Under the pieces are notes generated by a model, which worked only from the letters and a program-made list of their open reading frames with translations, was not told where the DNA came from and did not search any database. From assembly GCA_017893485.1 (NCBI GenBank), contig CM030363.1, forward strand, positions 172,882,686-172,946,685: DNA of 64,000 nucleotides, in the 5' to 3' direction. The first letter of the stretch is position 1, and the number at the start of each line of letters is the position of its first letter. This document shows, piece after piece, positions 38,301 through 51,075 of the stretch. Both the position numbers and the translations under genes were made by a program. This stretch comes from Hemerocallis citrina (taxonomy: Eukaryota; Streptophyta; Magnoliopsida; Asparagales; Asphodelaceae).

Positions 38301-38618
38301 ATCACTATAGTCACTTTCTTTTCCTTGCAATCTATGGTCACCTTGTGTTTCGTCATCCAGTGCATCCCGATTATAATATCTGCCCCTACAAATCCCAATT
38401 CCAATAGGTCTATGCTAAGGGTTTCTCCACCTATTTGCAGTTTACATCCTTTATAGCATTCACTAGCAATTAGAGTAGAACCTGATGGTGTGGCCACTTC
38501 TCAGGAATTGCCTCATGAGTACATTTCAACTTTGTAGCAAAGGACTTTGATACAAAAGTATGGGAAGATCCACTGTCAAAAAAAACACTGGCTTCAATTT
38601 CATTAATGTTCAAATATC
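35328..38618 (-). pseudogene. Gypsy pol: protease, RT, RNase H, integrase, chromodomain-like tail
   Basis: Read on the minus strand. Protease starts near 38600 with FFDSGSSHTFVS (intact DSG) and continues with GADIIIGMHWM. Reverse transcriptase (about 38017-37325) shows [23 protein letters not shown] and the catalytic VVFIDDILVYS. RNase H (about 37400-36800) has YTDHKSLKYI and ADALSR. Integrase (about 36590-35910) has the zinc-binding CFTCQKIK block, [20 protein letters not shown] and HPQTDGQTERVN. The tail (VKVLWKN, then EEATWE) is a truncated chromodomain, ending at 35328. In-frame TAG stops lie at 37687, 36140 and 35399 (first bases, minus strand), with frameshifts near 38495, 37930-38020, 37400 and 36600. 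It is dead as it stands. Confidence 0.92.
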
Positions 38619-39741
38619 CTGTTACAAAAGATTACATGGTGCGTTTGGTTCGTTATTTTGAAAACACATTTAAAAAACTTGGTTTTCAAAAAATTTTATA
38701 AAGGAGTTTTTTGAGATTTTAAAAAACAAGGGTTTGTTTGGATAACTGCTTACTAAACCCAAAAACAAGGCTCTATCTTTCCTCTCTCTCCTCTGTTTCC
38801 CAAACCTAAAACAGAGAACCCCATCCTCTGCTCGAACCTCGTCGAAGCATCGCCCTCATCGTCGCCCTGTTCCCGCTGGAGCATCGCCCTAGCAAGCCCC
38901 TCACCGGCTCCACCTCGTCTTCTTCCATTGCAGTCCAGTCATCCTCGTCTCAACATCATCGCTAGTCATCGAAGGCTGGAATGTCGAGGAGGATGATGAT
39001 GGGGATGAGGGGTTGTGATGAGGCGATGAGGATGGCGGTGAGGAGAGGTGGAAGACAGGTGCAGGAACGAAGTCGAGGACGAGGAAGATGGGTTCGATTG
39101 TTGGCAGAGCTCGGTAATGGCAGAGTCAAGGGTGAGCGGATGAAGGAGAAGACTCGACGGTGGGTTAGAGCTCGAGTCGAGGGTGGCTCAACGGAGAAGA
39201 AGACGAGGCGAGGGGCGGTTGCGACTTCGGCACTAGCTTTGAGAGTTCGATGACGACTGGAGGAGGAAAACGATGGTTGCAGGCGATGGGGTGACTACGG
39301 GGGTGAGGTTGGAGGTGGTTCGGTGGCGATGACGAGGAGGATGAGAGCGGGGCCGAGGTTGACGGTGGTTGAGGCATGGCGACTAGAGGGTGGCAATGGT
39401 GGATGACTGGCGACGAGGAAGTCATGGACTGGTTGAAGCTCGAGCGGGGCAATGGAGCTTCGGAGCTCGACAATGGAGCTTCGGAGCTAGAAACGAGAAA
39501 ATGGGAAAACTGGTTTCGAAAAGAGGTTTTACCCCTTTTCTAAAATCGCATTTTAAAACGGGTCATTTCGAAAAAAATTTCAGAACAAATTTTGCAAAAA
39601 ACACCTGTCCAAACATGTTTTTTCATTTTTAATTTTCAAAAAACTGAAAACAGTTTTTAAAATGCTATCCAAACACATACATATTTTAATAACTATCCCT
39701 CATTACATTAACATAACAAAATATCTTTCAATTCTTCATCC
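38619..39741 (-). other. Interrupted gag/protease junction
   Basis: On the minus strand GVITG (to 39742) is followed by non-coding sequence, and reading resumes at 38618 with YLNINEIEASVFFDSG after TTTTGTAACAG. Excluding the 1.04-kb insertion inside it, about 83 bp separates the two coding parts, at the same codon as the intron-like segment at 3766-3910. The acceptor side looks like an intron end, but the donor side reads GGATGA rather than GT. Confidence 0.4.
38638..39677. mobile_element. 1.04-kb TIR element inserted between gag and protease
   Basis: Ends GGTGCGTTTGG (38638) and CCAAACACA (39677) are imperfect inverted repeats extended by A/T-rich text rich in TTTTCAAAA and AAAAC. TACAT on both sides (38633-38637 and 39678-39682) may be a 5-bp duplication; edges are uncertain by a few bases. 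The middle (38790-39500) is GC-rich with opportunistic open frames and no recognisable protein. Superfamily unresolved. Confidence 0.6.
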
Positions 39742-40896
39742 CAGTAATGACCCCTTCATCCTCCTCAGCATCTTCTTCGGTCAAAGCAAAAACACGACCC
39801 TGATGGAAAGGCTTCTTTCCTTTGTCACCATTCTTCTGACTCGGTCAATTGTTGTTCTTTTACAGTTGTGGGCAGTTTGGCTTGATGTGACCAGTCTTCC
39901 CACAATGAAAACAAGTTCTCCCGCCATGCTGAACTTTATTCTTTGGGCATTGATGCTTATAGTGTCCCCGCTCACCACAGAGGTAACGCTCCACTGGCTT
40001 GAAAGTTCCCGTATTGGTATTCAGCTTCTTAATTTTTTTGTTCGTGTTCTGCTTCTTAAAATTGGTAGTAGAAATGGGTCGCTTCCCCTGGTTCCATGTC
40101 CCTACCTTCCCTAGTGGTTGCTGGCTTTGGTTCATATCTATTTCTGTTACTATAGCTCGGCGCACTAGCTTGTCAAATCGTCGGATGCCTAAAAGCACCA
40201 TCCTTGACCTCAGCCCGGGTCGAAGGCCCTGCTCGAACCTCTTAGCTTTCTTAACTTCATCCTGAACCATTTCCGGGGCGTATCGAGATAACTGTGTAAA
40301 CTTTGTTTCATATTCTCGAACTGTCATACTGCCCTGCCTCAAATTGATGAACTCTATAGCTTTTTCTTCTTGGACATCCAGAGGAAAGTAATGCTACTTG
40401 AATTCTTCTAGGAAGTCCTCCCATGTAATTGGTCCATCACCCATGCCCCGCTTGACTGATTGCCACCACACTCCTGCGTCTTTTTCCAAAAGGATATTCG
40501 CCAATGTAACCTTGATCTCTTCTGGTGTTTTAAGTACTTCAAACACAGTCTCCACCTGGCGAATCCAATCATCGGTTGCTGTTGGATCTGCTTGGCCTTC
40601 AAATACTGGTGGTTTCATTCTCTTAAAAGACTCCACCATCTTGACGTGATTAGTACTGGTATCGCCTGTATTCCTTTCTTGGGCTCTAGCTGTGGTGTAA
40701 AATTTTGGCTGACCTCCATAAAAGTCCCCATTATTCGATATACCTGCGCAATTTCCGCTGCGATATTGAGATTGGCATTATTAACTTCACTGCCTTCACC
40801 TTCAGTCCTCCTACTATTGCTACCTCTATTTCTTTGATAGACTCTTTCTCCACCATCGGTCCTTCCGTTAGTGCTATCTTCGTTTCTTCCCGACAT
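39742..40896 (-). pseudogene. Gypsy gag of the Tekay-like element
   Basis: Minus strand. MSGRNEDSTNGRTDGGE (40896) begins a charged N-terminus. The capsid follows (MKPPVFEGQADPTATDDWI, then RQGSMTVREYETKFTQLSRYAPE), then a basic linker and two zinc knuckles (LCGERGHYKHQC and CFHCGKTGHIKPNC, about 39870-39970). An acidic end (EEDAEEDEG) precedes the protease junction. A frameshift lies near 40640-40680 and a TAG stop at 40396 (first base, minus strand). The region is otherwise well preserved. Confidence 0.9.
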
Positions 40897-41006
40897 TTGC
40901 TACATGATTCCAAAAATAACTATGCGCATACTACATCTTACAAAAATAACATTCAACACACAAGGATATTCAACAATGTATATTTAGACAAAGCAATAAT
41001 CCACAT

Positions 41007-41296
<290 letters not shown>

Positions 41297-41929
41297 AAAC
41301 ACAAAGATAGCTATCAAGTGGCTCTCCTTCAATCCCCCCCAAAATCAAAGGCCCAGATCTAACCTCATAAAACATATTTCTCCCCCAAAAGTTTCTCTCC
41401 AAAACTCAAATTCAAATCCCCCACCCAAAACAACTCCTATATTTATTTAATTTTTTTTCTCTCTCTCTCTCTCTCTCTCTCTCCTCCCTCCCTCTTCTAT
41501 TCAAAAAATTAAGAAAATAAAAATTTTAAAAAATTAAAAAACTAAAAAAATTAAAATTTTAAAACTTTAAAAATAATTTAAAAAAATCAAAAAAAAATCA
41601 TATAATATATTTTTTTGCTGGACCCCCAAAAGTTTCTCATATAATATGTTTGCTACTTCAATTAATTTGCTGGATCTCCAAAACTATTTTATATGATCAA
41701 ACAAGGTGCACCGTTCCGAAGACGTGCCGTAGGCACGTGTCAACGAGCAAACCTAGTATATATATATAACACGAGTATTAAGACAAAACATGTCATTAGA
41801 TTTTCATTCATATTTGTAACATCTCTAAGTAAGTATTTTTTACAAAACCCAAAATATTTACTAAACACAACATTTCGGCTTTTACAAAATACAAAACTTT
41901 CACAAAACATTCATCTTGATTCTACTCCT

Positions 41930-42480
41930 ACCAACCATTCTCAATATGACCTATTCGTCTCTGATGCTGCCCCACTTGTGCCTGCAACTGGGCCACTTGA
42001 TTCTGCAATTTTTAGTGTATCTCTTCGAGGCGTAGCATTTTATAGCGATATTTGATCTTTAGCCGATGCAGTTTTTGGGACGCCTTAATTTTGGATTTTC
42101 TAAGTTTGGTTAATTCCTTGTCGAAGAGGAGCTGCTTCTTTTTGATTCCGTACACTTCTTCTTCGAGCTGGCTTGTTTTCCATTTATGCATATACATATG
42201 ACGCCACAACGCAGCGATTCTATTCTGGGTCCTACTCTGCGACACAGTCGGCGAGTTGCTTCGTCATGGTATAGCCCGGGAAACGAGCTGCTCTAAACTA
42301 ATAGGTTCATTGGGAAAACCTATAGGCGGTGGGGTGAGAGGAGGTGTCTCGATTTCCATAGGCTCTTCTTCTTCTTCCGGCCCTCCTTCTTAATGTTCTT
42401 CTTCCTCAGGTTCTTCTTCCTCGGGTTCTTCTTCCTCTTCTAGGAAGCCATCAAGGATCGGTATACCATTATCAGCCATC
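41930..42480 (-). pseudogene. Extra acidic/coiled-coil reading frame upstream of gag
   Basis: On the minus strand, ATG 42480 opens MADNGIPILDGFLEEEEEPE, a Glu-rich segment (about residues 12-45) with Pro-rich PPLTPPPIGFP. This is followed in the same region by a Lys/Leu/Glu-rich helix (QLEEEVYGIKKKQLLFDKEL, then LRKSKIKASQKLHRL) and a Gln-rich tail (KLQNQVAQLQAQVGQHQ). Three or more stops interrupt it. It lies between the primer site and gag, where most Gypsy elements have only untranslated leader. It may be a gag N-terminal extension or a separate frame; the family is not recognised. Confidence 0.5.
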
Positions 42481-42651
42481 CTGCATGGAGCAAAACACAG
42501 GAATTAGTTCAGATACAGGAAGAAATCATAATCATAAGTTGAAAAATGCAACCCTATGACTTACGATTATTCCATAATCTAAACTAAACCCGATTTTATA
42601 GGGAGTTCCAAGTCCAATTTCTTGCTATGTTAGTACTACTATTTGAAGCAC

Positions 42652-42663
42652 GCTCTGATACCA
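42652..42663 (-). other. Primer binding site (tRNA-iMet) of the Tekay-like element
   Basis: GCTCTGATACCA is the complement of TGGTATCAGAGC, four bases from the LTR edge at 42668. This fixes the direction of the element as minus. Confidence 0.93.
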
Positions 42664-45600
42664 CTTTTGTAGCGCCCCGAGATCCATATACAGGAAACTC
42701 ATGACACATCCAAAGATCATTGCTTCAAATGAGTACATAACACAGAAAAGAAATTATAGGAAATTTAAAACTTACATTGTTCATAAAATTTTTTACTTTC
42801 CACTTGGAATACTCCACGGCCCAAAACTCTTTTGTTCCCACGATCAATCCTACAAACCAACTGTGGGCACGTCAGTTGAATACAACTGACGCAAAATGGA
42901 TAAAAACCTTAATTTCCTAATCCTCAACAAACAACCTTAATGTAGAAAGAAAGAAACGTGGAAATCATGTAATAGGGGTGTTGGTGTATGTTATAATCTC
43001 GGATCTAATGCACAATTCAAATGCACACGATGCTCTTATTCTAATGCATACTTGATTCGGAAACATATGCATCCCATACTACATATATCCTAGTCAATCT
43101 TGAGCGTATTTCAGATTATAGGGTTCACTCCCTCGCAATGCAAACCTATTCTTGTACTCTTCCCTGTTCCTGACATTTATTTAGTGACTGGTAGAACTGC
43201 AGTAGATATGGTCTATTCCGTCTACTGCATCGGATCGGTGGTCTTTCTCCACTCCCGAAAGTTGGTGATCACCCCGATCTATCGAAATCGGTGGTCTCTC
43301 TCCACTCCGCCAGCAGGTGGTCTCTCTCCACTCTCGATAGACTGGTGATCATTCAGCTCAACTGTAATCTTGTCGGAATCGGTGGTCTTTCACCACACCC
43401 GGACTCTACCATAAGTTATCCCAACATAGGGCAAATCGGCAGGCCTTTCCCTACTCCGCCAGAGACTGAGAGTTATACTCTAACTCATTGTTCATATGGA
43501 TAACTTAGAACATAAACGTACTCATAAGGATCCATTTTTCTAGATTTCGACATCTCTATCACTAAATCTCAGGAATCAACAGTCGAGACTGCGCTGCACG
43601 TGTCCCAGATGAGACGATGTTGCACGTGTCCCCTTGACAGGTGAGTACACTCCCAACTAGTGCCTGTCCTTATTTTATTGGTCATGCGATCTTATTAACA
43701 TTGTTGTTCTTTATTTCCTATTTAATTTATTCTTATTCTTAATACATTTTATTTAGTTTCTTATTCAATGATAGTTGGTTATTAGGTAATTTAACTCTAG
43801 ATTCAAGGTTAGTCTTGTCTTACAACAAGTTATCTAACTCGAGTATGGGTTCAATTCAATTTATCGGATTAAGCTAAGAGTTGGTTTAGCTACTTGTCAT
43901 TGACATATATCAAACTAGTGTACTTAATATGCATTTACTTATATGTATAACAAAGGGCACTTAGTGCACTAGATGTCACCATATGCGTATCAATACTAGT
44001 GCACTTAAGGCACCAAATACCACCATACGCATAAACTTATGCATACTACCACCATATGCATATACTTATGCATACTACCACCATTTGCATAAACTTATGC
44101 ATACTTGCTTAATAAAGTCTTTAATGCCTACCATCTCTTCTTCACCTTATTACAATCTACTTTACTCATCATGAATTTTTGGTTAGCTCAGTATACATCT
44201 TCAGGTGACTTTTCTACCTTACTACCATAATTATACTAACTTAAATTTTAGTTAGCTAAGCATGTGACTTATGGCTTTCACTACTATCTACTTTACTACT
44301 ATTATTTTAAGTGACTACAGATTTTATTTTGAATTACTACTTCTACTTGAATTACTACTTTATTTCTGCTACTACTACTGCTTACCACTACTACTTCCAC
44401 TACTACTACTGCTTACCACTACTACCACTGCCTACTACTACTACTGCCTACTACTGCTTACTACTACTAATACTACTTACCTACTACTACTATTGCCTAC
44501 TACTACCACTACTACATGAGCTTTTTCTACAATCCCTTCTACTACTACTACTAGTGACTACTGTAAGTAGTCATTTTTACATTAATTATGATGAGAGGTC
44601 ACAAGCTAATTAAACCATACTAACTACTACTTAAGTTTACAATACTAACAATTCTATCTTTTACTATTATTACATATATATTCTTACAAGCAATTGATTA
44701 TTTATCTAGGATAGAACATGAGTTGTAACTATTTTACACACATATATGATGTATAGTACTTCAACCATTTCAAGCCTAATTTTAAACTATTGATTAATTA
44801 GTCCAAGAGTAGAACATGATTAGTAAGCAAGCATTCAATAATACCAATTCTATTTCTTTTCTTGCTATATTTATTTTGTATAAACTAAAGTTTCTAATAC
44901 TTTTAACTAACGTCATATTAACAAGAATAACTAATTTTAACAAGCATATCTTCTAACATAATTTTACTACTTTCAAACCACAATATTACCAAGCATAGCT
45001 TCTATATAATAAGTCATAAAAGTAATCAAGAGGTAAAGGAAAATACCCACTTTCTATTTAGTGCAAAGTCTCCAATTTCCATCTCCTCCTTGCTTCCCTT
45101 GATCCTTCCTTACTTTTAGTTTACTATGAACACAATTCTACTAAGAATGATATATATATATATATATATATATAGTAAGTCTATTAAGAGCTGGGAAGCT
45201 GGTATCCTTATCGGGAGCTGGAGATCTCAGCCATCCGATCGATCTTGATCACGATCGGCCGGCTGAGATCGATCGCCGCTTATCTTCAGATATAGTGAGG
45301 GGTAAAAGGGGTATAATCGATTACATCTTTTATCTCTTATCTTCTCACGCTCTCTTCTCTCCTGCTCTCTATCGACCCAAATCCTAATCACTGCCTCTTA
45401 TCTTCTCCCGCTCTCGAAGATCGTCCCGCTCTCTTCACAACCCTAATCCCTATCTCTTCTCTTCTCACGCTCTCAGTCCTGATCTCCATCTTTGAAACCC
45501 TAATCCACCTCTGTTCGAAACCCTAATCGAAGATAGCGAAGTCGAGCTCTTCTCTCCTGCTCTCTTTCTTCGTCACCTGTGTAAACCCAACTCCACGATC

Positions 45601-46308
45601 AAGTTAAATCTCCAGTCGCTTATCTTCAGACCTGTCGAGGGATAAAAGGGGTATAATCGATCAGCCCCCATCGGCCTTGTCGTCTCAGCACCAAAGAAGA
45701 GCTCTCACAAGTTCGTTCTCTCTCTCCGACGGAAAACCCAAACCGCGATAAGGGTTTCGATTTCTCAGCTCATTTTCAAATTTTATTTCCATTCCAAATT
45801 CTTCTAGTTTGTTGTTATATTTTTAGCGCTTAAATTATGCTTTGATAATATTTGCACAAGTATTCGTACTAGTACATTTAGAATAACAAATAATATTCGT
45901 ACTAGTATATGAAATTTTAAGATGTGGAGATGACACATGCATATAAGCACACAAAATCCATGTAACATGCAGTCTAGTTTTTGTTTCTTTCGAGATTTGC
46001 TTCAATCACTGCTAATAGGACATGACACATGCATATAAGCACCCAAATTCCATGTAAAATCCATGTAAGAAGCTGAGGGTTGCTTGCCATTTAACTATGG
46101 ATGTTTCTCCCAAAAAAGAAAAAAAATTAACTGTCTAAAATCTGTACATACTTAAATTCTCCTTCTACTCACTAAGTTTCATATTCCCTCAGTATGAAGA
46201 CTTTATTACTTGTAGATTCAGAATGTAGTCTGTTAGACTTTTTCGTTTGTGTTAATTTAAAGTTGTAGTTTTTTTTTTAATGTTTGTTGTCTCATTCTTC
46301 TATGAAGG

Positions 46309-48751
46309 ATGGAGGTTGAAAATGAAGAATTACTAAGCCAAGATGTTCAGTCCGGTTGGAGGGACGTTGATGATGCTTCTAAACCATTTGTTGGTTTAGT
46401 ATTTGCAACATTAGACGATGGATATGAATTTTATAAAAGATATGCAAAATTAGTTGGTTTTTCAGTACGCAAGTTTGCAACGATGGTTGACACTACTACG
46501 AAGGAGAGATATTCACAACAATTTGTATGCTCAAAGCAAGGCAAGCCGATTGATACAACTGTTGTGAATGTTGCCAATAATGAAGAATCGTCTTCTTCAA
46601 ATTTGATCAAGAGAAGGAGAAGAGCTGTGACGAAAGAAGGGTGTATGGCTCAAATACGAATGCAAAGGGATGATGATGGGAGATGGTCAATCCGAAGGTT
46701 TGTTGAAGAGCACACCCATATTTGTGTTACACCTAGAAAGCAAATATTTTTAAGATGTAATAGAACTGTTTCTGAAGCGCAAAAAAGTTTACTTAGTTCT
46801 TTCAAAGAGGCTAACATAAGAACTTCAGAGTTTATGTCCTTCATGGAAATAGAAAATGAAGGTTTCAGTAATATTAATTGTACTGAAAAAGACATTAGAA
46901 ATTCGTTGCAAAGAGAGAAGGATGGTATGAGAGCTTATGATGTTGATATATTGCTGGAGCACTTGCAAGAGGAAAAAGAGATGAATCATTCTTTCTGTTT
47001 TCATTACAAGGTTGATGAAGACAACAAATTAACTCATGTGTTTTGGGTTGATGCTATTGCCCGGAAGGCTTACAAGCATTTTGGTGAAGTGCTAATTTTT
47101 GATACCACATATGATACCAATGAATACAAGTTAGTTTTTACTCCATTTACTGGAGTTAATCATCATGGTCAATCTGTCAATTTTGGTACGGCTTTTATAA
47201 ATAAAGAGACCACCGACTCTTTTGTTTGGTTATTTGAAAAATGGGGTGAAACAATGGGTGGGTCTCCACCAAAAGTTATCATCACAAATCAAGATCCTGC
47301 AATGGATAATGCAATTCGCATGTATTTTTCTGGTTCGAGCCACAGGCTTTGCATGTGGCACATTCTTAAAAAGCTTCCCGATAAGCTTGGTGGCCCGAGC
47401 CTGAATAGTGATTTAGCATTCCATTCCATAGGTGCATCTGGGAATCAGAGACCCCGGAAGAGTTTGAGATGAGATGGAATGACGTAATGAACGCTAATGT
47501 GCAAATTGCAGGTATTACTTGTTTCAATAAATTATAGCTATGTTTGACCATTTTTTCGTAGTATTAGTACTCGATACATATTACAATAACAGGTAATCCT
47601 TGGCTTTCTGACATTTATTTGCTTCGTGAGAAGTGGATACCAGCTTATGCTAAGCATATTTTTACTGCTGGAATTCGCACAACTCAGAGATCAAAAAGTA
47701 CGAATGCTTTTGTAGATAAGTATGTGAATAGCAAAAATTCTTTACATGAATTTATGACGAGGTTTGAAAGGGCAATAAGGAAACAAAAACAAAATCAATT
47801 AGCAGCCGACTACACCACTCTGCATACAAAACCAAAGCTGCAAACAGATTTTGAAATTGAGTCCCAAATATCTGAGCTGTACACTAGAGCGAAATTTCAT
47901 GTATTTCAAGCTGAACTAGTTGAAAGCTTGAATTACGCCTCTTTAATGAAAGTTGACGATGGTAGTGTGCGACACTATATTGTCAGGAGAATGGAAAAGC
48001 CAGTACAATCTGATAAAACAAGAGATGTGTTCTACAAGGGAATGGATAATGCTGGGTCTTGCACTTGTAGTAAATTTGAAGTGGAGGGAATTCCTTGTAG
48101 ACACATCCTTGTGGTATTGAGGAATGAGTTTGTTGATTTCCTGCCTCAATCTTATATTTTAAAGAGGTAGACCGCTTCGGTAACTACCGAGATTGTATAT
48201 GATGATGCTGGTGAAGAAATCATTGGTAGCTACGGTAGTCTACAAGATTTGGACATGGTGGAATTGTCAAATGAAATCAACAAAGTGATGAGGATCGCTC
48301 GCTCATCAAAGGAGATGCACCAGAAGGCTAAAACATTACTAGTTGGTGTTGTTGTAGAATTGCAACAAGATATGCCCCAAGAATTACAACAAGCAACAAC
48401 TACTTCACTACCTAAAACAGTCCATATTCATGTACCGGATATCGCAAAAACCAAAGGTAGTGGGAAGCGCATTAAAGGGGGTAAGGAGAAAGCATTGGAG
48501 AAGGCTGCGAAACCACTAAGAAAGTGTCGTTTGTGCAAGAAGCTTGTTAATCATGACAGTCGTACCTGTCCTTTAAAGGAAATGTTAGTAATTAAATACA
48601 AAGTTTATAGTTTATTTTCTTTATATATAATATAATCTTATTTTCATTTTGTGAATATTAATCGTGTAGCTCTACTATAAATGAGTCACAAGCTTCTACT
48701 ACATTTTCGACAATGGAACCTATAACAGAGGAGGCTCCAAATATTGCATGA
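46309..48751 (+). pseudogene. FAR1/FHY3-type MULE transposase, two inactivating lesions
   Basis: Transposase of the MULE and a relative of FAR1/FHY3 transcription factors. ATG 46309 opens MEVENEELLSQD. The FAR1 DNA-binding domain spans about residues 30-150 (GYEFYKRYAKLVGFSVRK, then TKEGCMAQIRM). The MULE DDE core is marked by LIFDTTYDTNEYKL and IITNQDPAMDNAI. A SWIM zinc finger (CTCSKFEVEGIPCRHI) lies near 48060-48110 and a zinc-knuckle-like CRLCKKLVNHDSRTC near 48525-48570. Likely exons are 46309-47511, 47593-48583 and 48670-48751, joined by GT-AG introns. A 1-2 base frameshift near 47430 and a TAG at 48168, where relatives have Trp, disrupt it. Otherwise it is nearly complete, so the loss of function is recent. 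Confidence 0.9.
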
Positions 48752-49479
48752 ACTTTGTTGGTTTATTTCTGTGGATTTTGCAAGGTACATGTCATACATG
48801 AATTAAAATAATTTCTGACCCATATCTGCCGTTATTGTTCTTCAATACATTATAGCACATTTATTAAATTAACCCTTATGTCTTCTTTGTGTGCAGGTAA
48901 AATATTGATGGAAAAAAATTGATGCTCGATAAGAAATTTAGTTCCCGAAAAGTTGGTAAAAAAAATTGGGTTTATAGTTTATAATTCCAAGTTAGTAGGC
49001 AATGATGAAAAGTTTATGCAGCTTGAATTTTTTTTTTGACCACTAGTCAGTGTGGCTTAATAAAGCAGCCCTAGTGACAAATTCAAAATTCCACATTTGA
49101 CTCAGTTATACTTGATTTATTATGCGGCAGTGATGAAAAGTTTATGTATGATTTGATACTTCATGATTATTGGATGGTGTTCAACTTCATGTTCATTTTG
49201 GGTTTGTTTTGAGCCGAGAAGCTGAAATTATTTGACACTTCATCCTTTTGTTCAAACTAAGTTGTTCTGAGCTTACCCATTTTCAATTTCATTTTGAAAA
49301 TGCATTTGTAACAATGGTTTTACAAATTATTGAGGTTGATGGTGGTGTTTTTCTGAGCCGGCATGATTTTTTCATCCGAGTCTACTGTTTTATGTTTTCT
49401 GTTGCACTTGTTCTGAGCCTACGAGTTTTAACCATGTTCAACATACACTGTCCAGGAACATGCCACATATGTACTTGCA

Positions 49480-49648
49480 TTTTTTCTATTTGATGAATCA
49501 TTTTGTGCAGGAATTCAAGAGAAAGAACAAGAAGGTCGTTAGCGAAGAACCGGATATACCTTCAGAACAGTTTCCAACAAATGGAAGGGGCTTATTGTGT
49601 AACCACTGTAGCTTAGGCAATGATGAAAATAGTAGAAACAGATTTTGA
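49480..49648 (+). other. Short open segment after a possible acceptor in the MULE
   Basis: After TTTTGTGCAG (49510) a frame reads EFKRKNKKVVSEEPDIPSEQ and ends in CNHCSLGNDENSRNRF-stop. It has a CxxC pair but no recognisable family. It might be an alternative terminal exon of the transposase gene or a captured fragment. Confidence 0.3.
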
Positions 49649-49649
49649 T

Positions 49650-51075
49650 GTGTCATACTCTGTCTCTGTTTGTATCATGCTTTTTTTGAGCTAACAAAAT
49701 TGGATAATTCAAGTTTTGTTTCTGTTTGTTCTAAGATTACAAAATTTGATACTTCATGATCTGTCTCTGATTGTTCTGAGCTTACAAAAGTTTGATAATT
49801 CATGGTCTGTTTCTGTTAATTCTGGGCTTACAAAATTTGATACTTCATGAGTTGTTTGTGTTAGTTCTGAGCTTACAAATTTTTCGTACTTCATGCTCTG
49901 TTTGTGTTGGTTCTGAGCTTACAAAATTTGTATACTTCATGCTCGGTTTGTGTTAGCTCTGGACTGGCAAAATTTGATACTTCATGTTCTGTCTGTGTTA
50001 TTTCTGAGCTTACAAATTTTTCATACTTCATGCTCTGATTGTGTTGGTTCTGAGCTTACAAAATTTGTATACTTCATGCTATGTTTGTGTTAGTTCTGAG
50101 CTGGCAAAATTTGATACCACATTCTCTGTTTGTGTTTGTTATCAGCTTACAAAATTTGATACTTCAGACTCTGTTTGTGTTATTTATGAGCTTACAAAAT
50201 TTGATACTTCATGGTAATTTTGTAAATTCTTAGCAAGGGCAAAATTTGATACTTCATGATCAGTTAGTGTTAGTTCTGAGCTGGCAAAATTTGATACTTC
50301 ATGCTCTGTTTGTGTTAGTTCTGAGCTTACAAAATTTGATTGTGTTGGTTCTGAGCTTACAAAATTTTCATACTTCATGCTCTGATTGCGTTGGTTCTGA
50401 GCGAGGGCAAAATTGGGCACTTCGTGATCTGTTAGTGCTAGTTCTGAGCTGGCAAAATTTTCATACTTCATGATCTGTTTGTGTTAGTTCTGAGCTTACA
50501 AAATTTTGATACTACATGATATGTTTGTGTTAGTTCTGAGCACTTGACAAAATTTGATACTTCTTGATCTGTTTGTGTTAGTTCTGCGCTTACAAAATTT
50601 GATACTTCTTGGTCTGTTTGTGTTAGTTCTGAGCTTACAAAAGCTTACAAAATTTGATACTTCTTGGTCTGTTTGTGTTAGTTCGGAGCTTACAAAATTT
50701 TCATACTTCACGTTCTGTTTGCGTTGGTTCCGAGCTTACATAATTTGTATACTTCATGCTTCTTTTGTGTTGGTTCTGAGCTTACAAAATTTGTATACTA
50801 CATGCTCTATATGTGTTAGTTCTGGACTTACAAAATTTGATACTTCATGATCTGTTTGTGTTAGTTCTGAGCTTACAAATTTTTCATACTTCATGCCCTG
50901 TTTGTGTTGGTTCTGTGCATACAAAATTTTCATACTTCATGCTGTGTTTGTGTTAGTTCTGAGCTTACAAAATTTGTTACTTCATGCTCTGTTTGTGTTA
51001 GTTCAGAGCTTACAAAATTCTGATACTTCATGCTCGGTTTGTGTTAGTTCTGAGCATGGAAATAAATTGGATACG
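49650..51075 (+). repeat. Satellite array, about 45-47 bp unit, roughly 30 copies
   Basis: The consensus contains GATACTTCATGCTCTGTTTG followed by TGTTAGTTCTGAGCTTACAA and AATTT. Units vary from about 45 to 50 bp with point changes. The array lies inside the MULE, downstream of the transposase. Because 45 is a multiple of three, open frames of 15-residue repeats (such as LVLVLSLQNL) run through it; these are by-products. Confidence 0.92.

Noticed and set aside
44271..44613. Leu/Thr/Tyr-rich frames in the right LTR
   Set aside because: Translation of the ACT microsatellite.
49650..51075. CRISPR-like array
   Set aside because: Plant nuclear DNA; units are contiguous satellite copies without unique spacers and without cas genes.
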